Shown here one piece after another: positions 1 through 10,457 of a DNA stretch of 64,000 bases; the stretch's first letter is position 1, and each line of letters opens with the position of its first letter. The stretch is from positions 248,001 through 312,000 of the forward strand of contig JABSSW010000022.1 in NCBI GenBank assembly GCA_018902385.1, written 5' to 3'. A program made the translations under genes and the position numbers. The DNA comes from Physcia stellaris (Eukaryota > Ascomycota > Lecanoromycetes > Caliciales > Physciaceae). The notes under the pieces are model-generated. The model was not told where the DNA came from, ran no database searches, and worked only from the letters and a program-made list of their open reading frames with translations.

Positions 1-1271
1 ATCGCCCTCCACGGGAGGCAAACTAAACGGCTTAACCACAAACCTCCGCCTACTGACCCAGAACGCCATATCCTCTCCACCCGTCGCGCCCGCTCCCACT
101 CCCTGGCCCTTCTCGCTCAGTACCGGCAATCTCAGCACCTTCAGCAACCCTTGCGGTTTCTCATCCTCTTTCCCCTTCGCTGTGGTTGTGTTTTCCGAGG
201 AAGCTGAGCGATAGTGCCCATGTGGAAAGGGCGTTAGCTCGATGACACCATCCATGAGCAGCTCGATCCATCGTACTAGACCCGTGTGGCGTGGGTAGAG
301 GGTCAAGGGGAGGGTGAGGAGGGTGGCGAGTTGATGGGAGTGTTTCCGGAGGAGGGCGCGCAGGGAGTGGAGGAAGGGTAGGAGGATGTGCGGGTGGTTG
401 GATGTGGACGGGTAGATGAGGGGAGAAAGGAGGTTTGGGATCAGGAGGCGATGGGGTATAGTTTGTGAGGTGGAAAGGGATGTGGAGAGAGAGGCGAGGA
501 GGCTGGTGAATGGGTTTGGGGTGGAGTTGGAGAGGGGATGATAGATTATTGGTGGGGAGGAAGAGGGCGGGATGAGGCGTTTCGTGAGGTCGAAAGTGTG
601 GCAGAAGGGTTGTTGGACCGGTGGTGACTCGGCGGTGACGCCCGGTGTGGAAGAGATGGGTACCCGGTTTGGTGTTGGAGCTGTTGGGCTCAATATCAGC
701 AACGTAACATCAGATACTCTGAACCACCATCCGTCTCAATCCATCATATACATTATCTCTGATGAGTATATACAAAAACGCATGAAAAGTGGGACTCCCA
801 CCTCTTGAACCGGCCACTCTCTCCTCCCCGAACTGCCCCAACCGCTCATACCGCCACGCTATCTTCATCTTCTCCGCCTCCCTTCCTTTGCCCTCCTCTC
901 CCTCCCCAGCTCCCCGTCCGCCTGCATCTTTCTCCCCGACGACCCCGGGTAACTCCCTCCCCCATCCCTCGGGCACACCCACTACGTGCACCTGCTGCCC
1001 CTGCGTCACCCCCTCAGCGGCATAGAATCTCAGCAGTGTCCCTGCGAAGTCAGTCGTTCCGCTTTCTTCGACCAGGAGGGAGGTGCCGAAGGGGCAGGCC
1101 GGCGTGGCCGCCAAGGAGGTTGTCGAGGGTGGGTGTTCCTGTTGAGGTGGTGGGGCGGCCGTCGAGAGGGGAGGGGCGGGTGCCGGGTAGTGGTGGGGTG
1201 GATTGGGATATGGGATTGGAGGGAGAGGGAGTGGATGAGGAGAGACCGATGTTGCGTTTGCGGAAGGACAT
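1..1271 (-). CDS. elp4: Elongator complex subunit Elp4 (3' end cut by window; one frame break)
   Basis: Elp4 is a RecA-fold subunit of the Elp4-6 ring of Elongator, which modifies wobble uridines of tRNA. The start is the ATG at 1271-1269 (MSFRKRN). Exon 1 (1271-802) carries the conserved stretches PSPLDGRPTTSTGTPTLDNL, GTSLLVEESGTTDFAGTLL and KMKIAWRYERLGQF. An intron at 801-681 (GT...CAG, 121 bp) leads to exon 2 (680-1), with QPFCHTFDLTKRL and FVVKPFSLPPVEGD, so only a short C-terminal tail is missing. Near 1086-1095 the frame shifts by one base: GGHAGLPL is in one frame and GTSLLVEE in the next, which fits one extra T in the coding strand. No intron explains it, so it is an indel in the assembly or a real lesion. 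It is divergent from rpb8, with 273 bp between starts. Confidence 0.9.
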
Positions 1272-1544
1272 TGGGAAGTATAGGAGGAATGGGAACAGTT
1301 GAGAGAATAATATTAATGGTGGAAATTGCAGGAAAGAATTGTCAGAGAGCTTCAAAAGTTCGCTAGTGTGCCAAGCGTTTTTGAATGGTTTTTGGGCGTT
1401 GAGCAACTTTCTCTGACATTCGCGTCCCCGGAAAGCTCTCTTTGATACTACCTTACCTTTCACGGATCAGTATAGATACAGTGCAGGATATAGCAGAACT
1501 TTCGTCTGCAGCTAGTCCGCTCATCCGCTTCTTTCACCGCCAAT

Positions 1545-2051
1545 ATGGGCGACTCCCAACTCTTCCTCGACACCTTCAGCATCGCTTCCCTCAACGCCGA
1601 AAAATACGACCGCGTCTCACGCATATTCGGTCACACCGAGAATGGCGACACAGAACTCCATCTCGATGTCAATACAGAGCTCTATCCCATCGCCGAAGGC
1701 GAACGGATACAATTGATGCTGGCTTCTACGCTGAATCTGGACGGAACAAGGGATGATGGGAAGGGGTGGAGGGATGTGGGGAGAGGAGAGCAGAGTCTGG
1801 CGGACACGTGGGATTATGTGTGCCATGGCAAGATCTATCGGTTTCAAGAGGGGGATGAGGAGAATATGTGAGTTTCTTTGTGTTCAAGAGTTTTCTAGGG
1901 CGACAAAAATCCAAGGGAGAAGTGCTAATCAGTTGGGGCTTGTAGTAAGGTCTTCATATCCTTTGGCGGGCTGTTGCTGTACATGCAAGGCCCGTACAAA
2001 AAGCTTACTCCTCTGCGAATTGATTACGTCTATCTCCTGGTCAAGAAGTAG
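1545..2051 (+). CDS. rpb8: RNA polymerase I/II/III common subunit Rpb8 (RPABC3)
   Basis: Rpb8 is the small shared subunit of all three nuclear RNA polymerases. The model is join(1545..1867, 1946..2051), 142 aa, close to the family length of about 146. Exon 1 starts MGDSQLFLDTFSI and holds YDRVSRIFGHTENGDTELHL, LDVNTELYP, LASTLNLDGT and SLADTWDYVCHGKIYRF. The intron (GTGAGT...TGTAG, 78 bp) has a GCTAATC branch site. Exon 2 encodes the conserved C-terminus FISFGGLLLYMQGPYKKLTP and DYVYLLVKK before TAG. The ATG at 1545 gives the usual Rpb8 N-terminus. Confidence 0.95.
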
Positions 2052-2520
2052 AACAGGACCGTGGCCCCGCGGTGTGTACGAATATGTCGACGACTCTTCG
2101 ATTAGCGAATGCATTGCAGGTGTCCAAAATGGAGCAGACTTAATCTCTACCCGAGATACGTATCTACTAGGGTGCACCTCAGATTAATCCTCTACAGACC
2201 GTTGAGGAATGAATTGTTCTCTGAATAGCCAACAAGGTCTCCGGCCCCAAACACAAGACTTCGTCCACTCGAATGCCAAAAACCCGCGTTTGCAGAAGAG
2301 GAGGTTGAATCTACCTTCAATTTGGGAAGTCAGGGGTATGAGATCCGGTGTAAGTAGGATTGGTGCCAGCCTATTTGATTGATCGGTCAACTGCCTGCCT
2401 TGTTTATAAGGACAGCTGCTTGCAGACATCTTGAATCTGCCGGCTTTTTTTTTGAAGGAATGCTACCGAGCACGATCAGGTTCCTGGGCAATCAGAGACC
2501 GTAAAGGATTGATATGTGGA
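2052..2520. other. Convergent 3' intergenic region
   Basis: This lies between the 3' ends of rpb8 (+) and the Nudix gene (-). Short open frames occur on both strands but none has recognisable domains. I see no repeat or RNA gene in it. Confidence 0.6.
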
Positions 2521-3527
2521 TCAGCCGCTGGTCGAGAATGGAAGTTTTCTATGCAGCCTTGAGACAATCTCCACATAATCGTTCTCATTTTCTGGAGTCA
2601 AGATGCCATGCCGCACAAAAAAATCAAGAAGTACCAGGGCGCAATTGGGCTTGAACTGATCCTCAGCTAGAGCCTTTTGTACCTTCTCAACCGTCCACAG
2701 TTGGAAATCTTCAACCTCGTCATCGTTCGGCTTTGGTACGATGTCCGGAGTAAGCTCAAGGTCGTACACAAACTGGCACTCCGGTTGTAACAGCCCGGTC
2801 TCTCCACCAGCTCTCTGGTCGCGGACCATAAAGTAGGAAACGGTGCCGCAAAGCTTTGCATGTTGACGCACGAGATCCTCTGGAAATGAAGCCTCCTCTT
2901 CCGCTTCTCTAATAAGACAATCGATGGCTGTCTCTCCAAAGCTCATACCTCCTGCGACGGTATTGTCAAGCATGCCGCCATAAGTTGACTTATGCGCTTG
3001 TCTCCTTGGGACCCAGATCTTCATGCCATCTTCCCCGTTCGTGTATGCAGTCAAATGCACCCCATAGCTGTTTATTCCAAATAAGGCACTACCTGCTCGC
3101 TCCATGCTGATTCGGCTACGGAGTCCTGTGACGGGGTAGAGCTCATTTCTCCATCCTTTGAGTACTTTAAAGCTTTCTTTGGCTTTTGCTTCAAGTAGTG
3201 TCTCTTCAATCATTTTAGTGAGGGACTGAGCATATTCGTCTCTGGGTGTTACGGTCTTCTTGTCGTGATCGATTAACCATTTGTCGTTCCATGGCATTTG
3301 TTTCACCACCCATTCTAGTAGGTATCCTGAAGGAGCACCACCCTCATTTCCATCATGGTGGAATTCGTACAGCGAAGAAAATATTTCCTTATACCTCTGA
3401 GGGTTATCATTGTAATAAGGAAAGCTGTATCACAAGTCAACTCGGAGTACGTGAGCTGAAGACAGGGAATGCCCGACCGATCACAGTCGTTCACAAGATC
3501 AAGGTTGCTCTTCACAGGAACAGACAT
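2521..3527 (-). CDS. DUF4743/Nudix hydrolase (thiamine pyrophosphokinase-related)
   Basis: The model is complement(join(2521..3424, 3478..3527)), 317 aa. The N-terminal DUF4743 region starts MSVPVKSNLDLVNDCDR, crosses a 53-bp intron (3425-3477, GTCGGG...ATACAG) and continues FPYYNDNPQRY, then GYLLEWVVKQMPWNDKW. The Nudix box is GGMSFGETAIDCLIREAEEE, matching G-x5-E-x7-REUxEE, with the usual final Gly replaced by Ser. Known relatives (yeast YJR142W and plant Nudix 20/24) hydrolyse damaged thiamine diphosphate; that role here is inferred from the family. The start is the first ATG in frame (3527). It is divergent from the OPI10/Hikeshi gene. Confidence 0.88.
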
Positions 3528-4003
3528 ATCTGGGTTAAACAACTGAAGAGCTCTCTATCAACGAATTACCTCGTCCGCTCAACGCGGACAAAATTACCAC
3601 CGGAATTATGTCAATGCGTTGTAGCTCGACTTGGGAACGAGATCAATTTACAATGTCCATCCTTATCCCATACATTCTTCTATGCATCAGTCTCAGAAGA
3701 ATTCAATATGATCATCTCACAAACGACTGCCTGTCAGTGCTCAAAAGTTGCAGGAAGCCCGGCGGATCGATTCCGCGTGACATCACTGCACTTCTCCGTT
3801 CTCGCGGTGTCTGGCTTCATCCCTAAAATTCCACGAATGGTGGCTAACAAGCATCAGCCATGATGATATTGAAAAGCTCACCCAAGAGTATGAGTCAGTT
3901 TCCTAATCAAAGATGTCGTAGGGAAAGCTTTCCAATGTACATGCTAAGCTATCAATGCTAATCTACGTTGCTCTCTGAGAACCCACTCCAGCCTAAGGTA
4001 TCG
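3528..4003. promoter_or_regulatory. Shared divergent promoter region (Nudix gene / opi10)
   Basis: These 476 bp between two divergent starts must hold both promoters. I see no clear TATA box. A long plus-strand open frame running from about 3246 to 3863 across the Nudix 5' end is a chance frame: it has no family resemblance and overlaps conserved minus-strand codons. Confidence 0.5.
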
Positions 4004-4705
4004 ATGTCGGCGCCCTCACCTTTTGCCTTAATCCTCCCTTCGCGGCCCGTCTACGCGGCTCCAGCTGCTCTCTCACCCACGCAATACGCCTTTTCATTAC
4101 CCTCATCGCCGCCTTTCACGCACATCATCGTCTTCCTTCTACCTGGCACGACCCTTCCCCCTGAGACACTTGCTGGAGTCTACGTACAATTTCCGAGCGC
4201 AACCCCTACCTTCAAACTCCTGGGTGCGATCGGAAATGAGAAGCAGAGTGCTATCTTCCGTGTCGGCAACGGCGAGGCGCCAGGGCTCAATGGACAAGTA
4301 GGAGGAAGCGGGGCTGATCAAGATGAGATGACCGATGTCGACGCATCGGCGGCCAATGGCAACTCTGCTTCGATCCCGAATGTCGTTGTCGGTGTGTCCA
4401 TTGAGCCCGCAGCATCCATTCAGGCACAGCTGGCCGCATGCAAGACTTCCGAGTATACGAACGGTCCGGCATCGACAGCGCTGGTGCTTACGAAGCAACA
4501 GCAGCAGGCGTCACCGCTATCAACCAAAGTATTAGCACAAAAGATCATCAAGAACGCCTTCAATTTTCTCGCTAGCTTCGCTGGTTCGACAGGTCCGGGA
4601 GGTGAGGAGGTCGTTCCATTGAGGAGCTTCAAAGCCTGGTGGGAGAAGTTCGAGCGTAGGGTAGAAGTGGATCCTAGTTTCCTAGAAAAGGAAGGCGATA
4701 TCTGA
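4004..4705 (+). CDS. opi10: OPI10/Hikeshi family protein
   Basis: This is an intronless gene of 233 aa starting at ATG 4004 (MSAPSPFALILPSRPVY). The Hikeshi/OPI10 (DUF775) signature is clear: FTHIIVFLLPGTTLPPE, then AGVYVQFPSATPTFKLLGAI with NEKQSAIFRV just after it. Residues of about 95-125 form an acidic, Ser/Ala-rich insert (DQDEMTDVDASAANGNS) absent from short animal versions. The C-terminal conserved block is KIIKNAFNFLASF...FKAWWEKFERR. Animal Hikeshi carries Hsp70 into the nucleus on heat stress; the yeast homologue affects inositol and phospholipid regulation. Which role applies here cannot be read from sequence. An upstream in-frame TTG at 3968 is not needed. Confidence 0.9.
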   Translation: MSAPSPFALILPSRPVYAAPAALSPTQYAFSLPSSPPFTHIIVFLLPGTTLPPETLAGVYVQFPSATPTFKLLGAIGNEKQSAIFRVGNGEAPGLNGQVGGSGADQDEMTDVDASAANGNSASIPNVVVGVSIEPAASIQAQLAACKTSEYTNGPASTALVLTKQQQQASPLSTKVLAQKIIKNAFNFLASFAGSTGPGGEEVVPLRSFKAWWEKFERRVEVDPSFLEKEGDI

Positions 4706-5502
4706 AGCTCCCTAAGCTCCCAATGGGGTCGAATGAGGAATAGCCCAGGTTGTAATGGAGTGTGTAATTTGTGCCGGGGGTGCGAGAATTGATTTGTAAA
4801 ATTAATGGATCTCGGAAGCTTTAGAATATGAGCTGTCACTCTAGTCTCGTCTTCTTCCAGCACCAGCGATACTCTGAATTTGAGTGATGGGCATGAGAAA
4901 TCAGTCGATCAGTTGAATCGAACAAGTCTTTCACCCGCTCTGCCCTTGACCTGCAGCGGCATTCCGGGCCTTATCCCATTTAGCGGACAAGAAAGTCCGA
5001 CCTCGCGGTCTCGTCATCTCGGGTGGAATCGATTAGGAATCACTTTTCAAAGCTATGTGCGGTCTGGAAATCCGTTGTAAACTAATCTGCATCTATCTTC
5101 TCCTCATACCTCACGTCTCCAGAGTCGTTGAATCTGGTTGGCTATTGTACATAGGTAGCTTCTGTAAAGCTTACCATTTTACCCGCGTGTATCCACACCA
5201 CGGAAGCTTGTCACGTCATTTTCGTGGGGATCATGGATCAGACTTTGCGAAACCCGCAATCGTGCAGGATCTGTGGAGCTTGTGGCAAGGATTGTCGAAG
5301 GCTTGCGCGGAGAAGACGGACTCCTCATCCTTAGGATTTAGGAACGCCAGACCGTTTGGCTCACACCCATTTGCCTGGTACGCTGTGACGGTCCGGCCGA
5401 CCGTACGTCAAAATATATATAAACCATGTATGGCATGATGGCTATTCTGGAATCTGGTCTCAATCGAACATCGGTGTCACCTCAAACTGAACTAACTTGG
5501 CG
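4706..5502. other. Intergenic region, egt1 promoter side
   Basis: This holds the 3' end of opi10 and the egt1 upstream region. A GC-rich near-palindrome (ACGGTCCGGCCGACCGT) sits at about 5388-5404, just before a TATA-like run. No supported gene. Confidence 0.5.
5413..5422 (+). promoter_or_regulatory. TATA-like element upstream of egt1
   Basis: The run ATATATATAA lies about 80-90 bp before the egt1 start codon, a plausible TATA position for this gene. Motif match only. Confidence 0.4.
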
Positions 5503-8500
5503 ATGGCGCCGCAAATCGATGGGAATCATATCCCCATCATCGATATTCGTCGACAGGCTCGTAATGGCTTCATGCTGGACCATATCTTCAGAGGTCTTCA
5601 GCCCGAGAACGGGAAAGATAGAACATTGCCAACCATGGTTCTATATGATGAAAAAGGGTTGAAGCTATTTGAAGACATAACTTACCTCGATGAATACTAT
5701 CTTACGAACGCGGAGATCGAGGTACTCAACAAACATGCCGCCGACATTGCCAAAATGATCTCCCCGGGCTCTCGACTACTCGAATTGGGAAGTGGGTATG
5801 CGTCAGCCCCTGTTGCCAGCATAGCGATCCTTCAGTCGCCAGACACTGGGATGGTCTAAAGATCCTCGTGTTGTGGGTTGTGGTACTAACATGCCTCGCC
5901 ATGCCAATAAAAGGCTGGAATGGCGCTAAACCCGATCGGGCAGTCAGGCGCCGCAATGCGCGAAAACCAAAACAACTCGATCCAAACATCTGATCTTTTC
6001 ACACATCATTTCGTCTCAATACGTGTATACTACAATGTCATTTACGGATAAAGTACGAGCGGCTCGTAATGCTCGCGTTCACAAACAAGTTCCTGAACAT
6101 TACAAAACGCCAAAACGTTCCAAAGTCAAAGGCGTGGTCGAATTTTTCGAAGCTAAAGATATTGCTTTGAATACGGAAGTCAAAGAAAACATTTTCAAGA
6201 CTATGAGTATCGAAAGTGTGTCGTCTGAATACAGTATATTAGCAGGTTTTTGTCGTACGTATCACAACGACTCAGAAACTGGCGAATTACGCGAACGAAA
6301 ACACATTATTACGAGAGCTCAAATAGCTGAGGTCGATAAAATACTGGAAAAAGCTACAGCAGATGACGAAGGCATGTCTTGAAAAACGGTGAATGCTGAA
6401 ATCAATACGGAAGCCAAGTAAGTATTGAATATTTTTTGTATAGCTTCCAAATCTGATTCAAAAACAGGTTCAAAACGGTACGCAATACGTTGCAAGAGGC
6501 CATGGATTGGCACAAACGCGAACCGCCTATCAAGGATGCTCGTGAGCCCAGAATACCTCCTTTGCGTATCGATTACAGTAAAGAAATGTTACGATTACGA
6601 CCCAACGAGGAAGACTGGCATGACGTTTTATTCAGCGACGAACATCATGAAGGTTTCGGGCCTACAGGACGACAATTAGTGATACGAAAACCTGGTCGAG
6701 CTAGACGTATTCGTCCCGACAATGTACAGCATAAAGTACAACCTAGCGATAAAGACAAGAAACGTATACATGTATGGGCGGCCGTGGGTTGGAATTTTCG
6801 TTCCAAACTGTTCTTTTACAACGTACCAACCAACGATAACGGTAAAATGACTCAACTCGTGTATCTGGACATACTAGAACGACCTGACAGCGTAAAAGAC
6901 TGGCTAGCTCGAGATATCGAGTTCGTATTGGAAAAAAATCGTGACTCTGCTCACGGTACGGGTAAAACTAATAAGATACGAACTTGGAAAGATACTCACG
7001 GTCTCAAATACTTCTTCAATTGTGCAGATTCACCAGATCTGTCAATAATTGAAAACTGTTGGGGTGTATTGCATCGTCACGTTGCAAATACGATGGTATG
7101 GGACGACGAGCATTTGAAACAGGAAATGATATGGGCTTGAGAGCATTTAGTTACGCAGAAGTTTATTAACGAACAGATAAAAACGATGCCGCAACGGCTT
7201 CGTGACGTAATTAAAGCAGAAAAGGCTATGACAGGCTGATAAATACGTGCATTGAAAGCAAATATCTGTATATATCAACTGTTTGGTGGTTGGATACTGC
7301 GGCGCCTGACTGCCCGATCGGGTTTAGCGCCATTCCAGCCTTTTATTGGCATGGCGAGCATGCCTCCAGCAATCTTCGAAAAATAAAGATTCTATTAGAC
7401 ACGATTGAGAACGCCGGAAAAGATGTTCAGTACTATGCGCTGGACCTGTCTTTACCAGAACTGGAACGTACTTTTTCAGAGCTGCCGAAAGACACGTACA
7501 AACATGTTCAGTGCCGTGGGCTTCTGGGAACTTACGATGATGGAGTGTCATGGCTAAAAGAGCAAACCGGCGCTCCCAGGCCACTATGTATCTTGACCAT
7601 GGGCTCTAGCGTTGGGAACTTTGACCGTGATGAGGCTGCCAAATTTCTCCATGAGTTTGCCGAGGTTATGGGGCCTGAAGACTTGATGCTTGTCGGCCTG
7701 GATGCTTGCCAACTTGAGGCCAAGGTGTTCCCTGCGTACAACGATAGAGAAGGAAAAACTCATGAATTTATCCGGAACGGGCTGACCAACATCAACGGGA
7801 TCATTGGCAAAGTCGCCTTCGACCACTCTCAGTGGGAGGTCGTTGGAGAATACAATGAAACCAAGCAGTGTCACCAAGCCTTCTATCAGGCCAAAAGTGA
7901 TATACTCCTTGAAGAGATAAGTATCAGCGCAGGAGAACGAATCCGTGTTGAAGAAAGCTACAAATACTCTCCATCTCAGAGATGTGAGCTCTGGAAACAA
8001 GCTGGTCTGATGCCGAGAGCTACATTTGGTAACAAGAGCGATGACTATCGTAAGTATTAGCTTTAAGTTTCGTCTGTTATTCTGCACGAGGAGAACTTTA
8101 AGAAGTTAGATGTCTATACCTATTAGCGAACATTCATGGCCAATGGGTGAGCTTTCGTATAATTGATCTCATACCATACTTTGGTGGAAATACCCCACCA
8201 TGAATGGTGCTTCACTGTCGACTGCTTCGAGTACAGCTTCTACAGCGCCAAGAAATGCTCTTCTCACCATTTTGGGCCTACTGGGCTTTACGACAACCGT
8301 CGATCTATAATCTGCGTTTTTCTAACCACTTTCTGTCGTCACGGGCTTCATTGTGTAGCATCATTACATCATCCCGTCGTCAACCTTTTCCTTCCTTCGG
8401 GCGTCTCCAGAGTTTCACCTTATGAACGTACAACGCGCGTAACAAGGAACTGGCTAACATGAACATCGACATGTCTTCAGATATTCACGCTCTGTCGGCG

Positions 8501-10457
8501 CCAAAAACTTCATTCCCACTCAGGCCAGAGCATTACGCAGCGAAGCCAGTTCCTTCACTGGAAGAGTTCGAGCACTTGTGGAAAGTATGGGACCTGGTGA
8601 CCAGAGACATGCTCCCGGAAAAGCAGCTCTTATCCAAGCCCATAAAGCTCCGCAATTGCTGTCTATTTTACTTAGGACACATTCCAACATTCCTTGACAT
8701 TCACCTGTCAAGAGCTGCAAACGAAAGCCCTACTGAGCCTAGTTCTTATCGTACAATTTTCGAACGTGGGATTGATCCAGATGTGGACAACCCCGAGAAG
8801 TGTCACGCCCACAGCGAAATTCCAGACACGTGGCCCCCTGCTGAAGAAATCTTTACATTTCAGACCAGTGTCCGCGATAGAGCCAGGTCGATGTATTCTG
8901 CTGGCATTGATCAGGATCCAGGCATGGGCCGCGCCCTCTGGATTGGGTTTGAGCATGAGGGTCAGTAATTCGATTTATGTTATTAGAAGCGGGTTGTCAG
9001 GCGACTGACGAGTCTTCAGCTATGCATCTAGAAACACTGCTTTACATGCTTGTGCAGAGTGACAAAGTTCGACCACCTCCTGGGGTGACTCCGAACTTTG
9101 CAGATTTGGCTATACAAGCGAAGCGAAACCGTACGGCCAATGAATGGTTTGATGTGCCCGCTGGCAGAATTTCCATTGGTCTCGAAGACCCTGAGAATGA
9201 TTTTGGGCCCAAGCGCTACTTTGGTTGGGATAATGAGAAGCCCGTCCGAGAAATCATTGTTCCAGCCTTTCAGGCAAAGGCTAGACCAATCACAAATCAG
9301 GAATATGGGCAGTATCTAGAGCATACTCACTCCTCTCGAGTACCAGCTTCGTGGGCTCTTTTGACCGCAGAGACCCCCAACTCCAAGGTTGGGGCAACAG
9401 AAACGAAAGGTTTGACAGGCAACGGTGTCTACATGAACGGTTGCAGTGAGCCTCTCACCGATGCTTACTTGCAGGGAAAAGCCGTCCGAACACTTTACGG
9501 GCTCGTGCCTCTGATACACGCGTTAGACTGGCCGGTGCTCGCTTCCTTTGATGAGCTTTCCGGCTGCGCTAAGTGGATGAACGGAAGGATACCTACCGCG
9601 GAAGAGGCGCGGACCATTTACAATCATGTGGACCGGCTCAAAAGTAAGGAGGCAGAAGGAGTGCAAAGTCGGACGATATCTGCAGTCAACGGGTAAGCTC
9701 CATGCTAGTATTCTGAACGTTAACTGATTAAACATTGCGTAGCCACCTCTCCAACAATGGCGTGGAAGAGGTCAGTCCCCTCGAAGCTATCTCCTATTAT
9801 CAGAGTCTCCTCAAGTTCACATCTCAAAGATTCAAAAGAAGTCGAGTTTTATGTTTCATCGACTACCCAAGAGAGGAAAGCTGATCCGGAGATATTGGCA
9901 GACTCCTCCACCACACCTTTATCATAAAGGTGATTCCAGTATTGAGCGTTCCCCTGATCCCCATCAATTCTTCGTGAATCTCGAAGACTGCAACGTGGGG
10001 TTTCAGAACTTCCACCCTACGGCAGTCACCCAGAACGGTACCCGTCTTTCTGGGCAAGGTGACATGGGTGGGGCGTGGGAGTTAGTATTCCTGTCACGAG
10101 TGTTCTCTCACGTAGACCATGGCTGATGATTTAGGTGGACAAGCTCGGTACTGGAACAGCACGATGGATTCGAAGCGATGGGACTCTACCCTCTATACAC
10201 TGGTATGGTCATCTTCTAGCTATGGCCGAAGGTGGAAAGCTGATGATCATTGAAGCGGATTTCTTCGACGGAAAGCATAACATTGCCCTCGGAGGATCAT
10301 GGGCTACCCATCCTCGTATAGCCGGACGTAAGACTTTGTAGGTTGTGTGCGCGGAAAAATGCGGCTTCAGCTGACCGAATCCAGCGTCAATTGGTATCAA
10401 AGAAACTACCCCTATGTATGGGCTGGAGCACGGCTTGTACGTGGCATTGCCGTGTAG
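5503..10457 (+). CDS. egt1: Ergothioneine biosynthesis protein 1 (Egt1; methyltransferase + sulfoxide synthase fusion)
   Basis: Fungal Egt1 trimethylates histidine to hercynine and then joins it to cysteine by an iron-dependent sulfoxide synthase. The exons I read are 5503-5795, 7370-8049, 8481-8960, 9020-9692, 9743-9770, 9830-10080, 10135-10202, 10256-10337 and 10385-10457: 875 aa, the expected fungal size. The N-terminal EgtD-like methyltransferase has RLLELGSG (SAM site), LTMGSSVGNFDRDEA and LDACQLEAKV. The central DinB-like part has HAHSEIP and EHEAMHLET, the His/Glu iron-ligand motif. The C-terminal FGE-type domain has GGSWATHPRIAGRK and NWYQRNYPYVWAGARLVR. Intron 1 holds a 1.46 kb transposon. 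The acceptors at 9829 and 10255 are AAG. The join at 9770/9830 is uncertain: the linker changes frame there, so a one-base indel is the alternative. Confidence 0.92.
5895..5955 (+). repeat. Left terminal inverted repeat (61 bp)
   Basis: Perfect inverted match to 7298-7358. It starts with CTCGC directly after the target duplicate CATGC. Confidence 0.92.
6035..7239 (+). pseudogene. Tc1/IS630-like DDE transposase, broken by two TGA codons
   Basis: The model is join(6035..6417, 6468..7239), about 384 codons, with a 50-bp intron (GTAAGT...AAACAG) that restores the frame. The catalytic core is recognisable: LFSDEHH (first Asp), then HVWAAVGWNFRSKLFFYNVP, NGKMTQLVYLDIL, NRDSAHGTGKTNK (second Asp) and NCADSPDLSIIENCWG (Glu). 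Two in-frame TGA codons (6380-6382 and 7138-7140) sit where Trp fits the family. Each is a TGG-to-TGA change, i.e. CpC to TpC on the other strand, the same signature as in the 50-58 kb repeats. The copy is probably inactive unless the stops are read through. Confidence 0.88.
7298..7358 (-). repeat. Right terminal inverted repeat (61 bp)
   Basis: Perfect inverted match to 5895-5955, followed by the second CATGC. It contains CTGAC (7309-7313), which could act as a branch site for egt1 intron 1 now that the original one is about 1.5 kb from the acceptor. That use is inference. Confidence 0.9.
8050..8480 (+). other. Long (431 bp) egt1 intron 2
   Basis: GTAAGT donor directly after DDY and TCTTCAG acceptor before HIHALSAPKTSFP, with GGCTAAC as branch site 21 bp upstream of the acceptor. 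It is several times longer than the other introns here. I found no TIR, LTR or conserved exon inside it. Confidence 0.7.

Larger units (their letters stand above)
5895..7358 (+). mobile_element. DNA transposon in egt1 intron 1, Tc1/IS630-like transposase, 61-bp TIRs
   Basis: The element is 1,464 bp, bounded by perfect 61-bp terminal inverted repeats (5895-5955 and 7298-7358, starting CTCGCCATGCC) and flanked by the direct repeat CATGC (5890-5894 and 7359-7363). It carries one broken transposase gene. It lies between the intron branch site (TACTAAC, 5884-5890) and the acceptor at 7369. Removing it with one CATGC restores an ordinary intron of about 105 bp. The transposase family normally duplicates TA; the 5-bp duplication is therefore odd. 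A TA pair does occur inside the TIR (5908-5909), but the inverted repeat continues perfectly 13 bp beyond it, so a TA boundary is unlikely. Confidence 0.88.

Noticed and set aside
3246-3863. 205-codon plus-strand frame over the Nudix gene 5' end
   Set aside because: It overlaps conserved minus-strand coding sequence and has no family features.
5503-5859. egt1 read as a short 120-codon gene ending at 5859
   Set aside because: The conserved methyltransferase continues directly at 7370 after a GT-AG intron; the short version ends in intron sequence.
5908-7346. TA-bounded reading of the egt1 transposon
   Set aside because: The inverted repeats continue without mismatch for 13 bp outside these TA pairs, and the CATGC boundaries restore a clean intron.
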